Source: Patescibacteria group bacterium
Lineage (GTDB): Bacteria; Patescibacteriota; Patescibacteriia; JAGPKW01
DNA length: 35,134 nt
Direction: 5' to 3'
NCBI GenBank assembly: GCA_021734125.1
Contig: JAIPJN010000004.1
Span: forward strand, 1 to 35,134
This document shows, in pieces, positions 34,174-35,134 of this stretch. The stretch's first letter is position 1, and the number at the start of each line of letters is the position of its first letter. The notes beneath the pieces were generated by a model. It did no database searches, was not told the DNA's origin, and saw nothing but the letters and a program-made list of their open reading frames with translations. The translations under genes and the position numbers were made by a program.

Positions 34174-34878
34174 ATGAACTCAAACAAAAACAATATTAAT
34201 AAAAATTCTGAATATATTTTTTTAGGTAAAAATATTCAAGGAATTGTCCATAATTTAAAAAATGAAATTACTCCAATTTATAGTGTTCTTGATCTTTTAA
34301 AAAATTCTAAAAATTTTGATGAAGATACTTTAGATATGTTGAATATTGCTTTTTCTTCTGTTTCAAGAATAAATAATTTAACAGATAATATTCTTGATAT
34401 TTTTAAAATTAATAATAAAACTTTCAACTTAAATAAAAATATAAAAGAAATTATAAAAATTTTTAATTTTAATTTAAAATTTAAACATTATATTAATGTT
34501 AATTTTATTGAAAAGGGGAGTGATATTATTTTATGCTCTTTACCTGATGGTTTTTTTCAAATTCTTATGAGTTTGATTGAAAATTCTTTTGAATCCATTG
34601 ATTTGGATAATATAAAGGGTGAAATAAATATTATTATTGATGGTAGAGAAAATAGTTTTATTTTGGAAGATAATGGATCTGGTATTGATTGGTGTATTAA
34701 TTGTAATAAAGAGAATCGTAGTTTTAATTTGTGTAATGAATTTTATATTGGCAGGACTACTAAAAAAGAAGGTAATGGTGTTGGAATGAATTATTTTCAG
34801 TCTTTTGTTAATAAAATGGATTGGAAAACCATTATTTCTTCCACTAAAAAGGGGACTGAAATTAAAATTAATTTTTAG
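34174..34878 (+). CDS. Orphan histidine-kinase-like GHKL ATPase
   Basis: 234 aa, soluble, without a sensor domain or membrane helix. A short HisKA-like helical segment has GIVHNLKNEITPI with His26 as the likely phospho-acceptor. The ATP-binding domain has an N box (LMSLIENSFESI near 130-141), G1 (LEDNGSGID near 167-175), a zinc-like C.NC spacing (WCINCNKENRSFNLC) of unknown meaning and G2 (GNGVGMNYFQSFVNKM near 203-218). No response regulator is in the window. Input may come from a partner protein; it may also be a kinase-like ATPase with another role. It lies between tRNA-Arg (opposite strand) and tRNA-Ser. Kinase fold is confident, partner unknown. Confidence 0.85.
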   Translation: MNSNKNNINKNSEYIFLGKNIQGIVHNLKNEITPIYSVLDLLKNSKNFDEDTLDMLNIAFSSVSRINNLTDNILDIFKINNKTFNLNKNIKEIIKIFNFNLKFKHYINVNFIEKGSDIILCSLPDGFFQILMSLIENSFESIDLDNIKGEINIIIDGRENSFILEDNGSGIDWCINCNKENRSFNLCNEFYIGRTTKKEGNGVGMNYFQSFVNKMDWKTIISSTKKGTEIKINF

Positions 34879-34926
34879 TTTATAAGATTGACTTTAAAGG
34901 CAAATTATAATATTCTATATATTATT

Positions 34927-35016
34927 GGAGAGGTGCCTGAGTGGCTGAAAGGGGCACCCTGCTAAGGTGCTAGTCGGGAAACCGGCTCGAGGGTTCGAAT
35001 CCCTTCCTCTCCTCCA
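34927..35016 (+). tRNA. tRNA-Ser (anticodon GCT)
   Basis: 90 nt with the long variable arm of serine tRNAs: acceptor GGAGAGG/CCTCTCC, anticodon stem GCACC/GGTGC around CTGCTAA (anticodon GCT, reads AGC/AGT), variable arm TAGTCGGGAAACCGGCTC, T arm GAGGG-TTCGAAT-CCCTT with encoded CCA. The discriminator is T, unusual where bacterial tRNA-Ser mostly has G. Confidence 0.93.
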
Positions 35017-35097
35017 TAAATTATAGTGACTAGAAATTTTTAACAATCCTTTATAAAAATAATGTATTTATTTTTTAGGATTCGAAACCCGGAAGCA

Positions 35098-35134
35098 TAT
35101 GTGAGTTTTGAGGATGTGTTATTAAAACACATCC
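35098..35134. repeat. Inverted copy of the structured element, cut by the window edge
   Basis: 37 bp identical to the reverse complement of 33816-33852, holding the hairpin GGATGTGTT/AACACATCC. The flank at 35077-35097 (TTAGGATTCGAAACCCGGAAG) resembles a diverged form of the other copy's flank and of a tRNA T arm. The element probably continues to the right. Confidence 0.8.

Overview
The window is very AT-rich chromosomal bacterial DNA (by eye roughly a quarter G+C). Genes are compact and short, most starts lack a Shine-Dalgarno sequence, and the standard code is used (TGG for Trp; no in-frame TGA in any conserved gene). The gene set is a bare housekeeping set: NusA, IF-2, RbfA, NrnA-like DHH, ClpP, RNase Y/YmdB, HU, FtsH, a full F-type ATP synthase, DnaN with a DciA-like protein, TyrS, PBP1A and UvrC. 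With shortened delta and epsilon subunits and a multi-LamG surface protein, this best fits a Patescibacteria (CPR) genome, probably host-dependent or fermentative. That placement is inference; no rRNA is present.

Layout. 1-3173 (-): 5' part of a huge secreted LamG-repeat protein running off the left edge. 3174-7292: uvrC and nusA (+) in a mosaic of GTAG-headed palindromic repeats of REP type; three of these lie in frame inside uvrC. 7293-10851 (-): tyrS, an unknown basic protein, a methyltransferase, ppaC and yraN. 10972-13842 (+): PBP1A, tail-to-tail with a dnaN-dciA pair (-). 15728-23013 (-): a membrane protein, then atpZ/I-B-E-F-H-A-G-D-C. 23046-31807 (-): hup, ftsH, rny-ymdB and infB-rbfA-nrnA-clpP. 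31808-32511 is a gene-free divergence point holding an array of 25-bp near-palindromes. To its right (+) are a 47-aa ORF, a DUF3800 protein, a patch of duplicated tRNA-Arg fragments and structured repeats, tRNA-Arg (-), an orphan histidine-kinase-like protein and tRNA-Ser. The window ends inside a second, inverted copy of the structured repeat.

How it works together. ATP synthase and ppaC serve energy and pyrophosphate balance. The c-subunit carries a carboxylate in each helix plus the EST..Y motif, which predicts Na+ coupling. The infB, rny/ymdB and ftsH/clpP groups are translation, RNA turnover and proteolysis modules. The most unusual features are the palindromic repeats spread through gaps and through uvrC, the palindrome array at the divergence point, several promoters placed so that transcription would begin at the start codon (leaderless mRNAs), and the repeat-rich tRNA-Arg neighbourhood.
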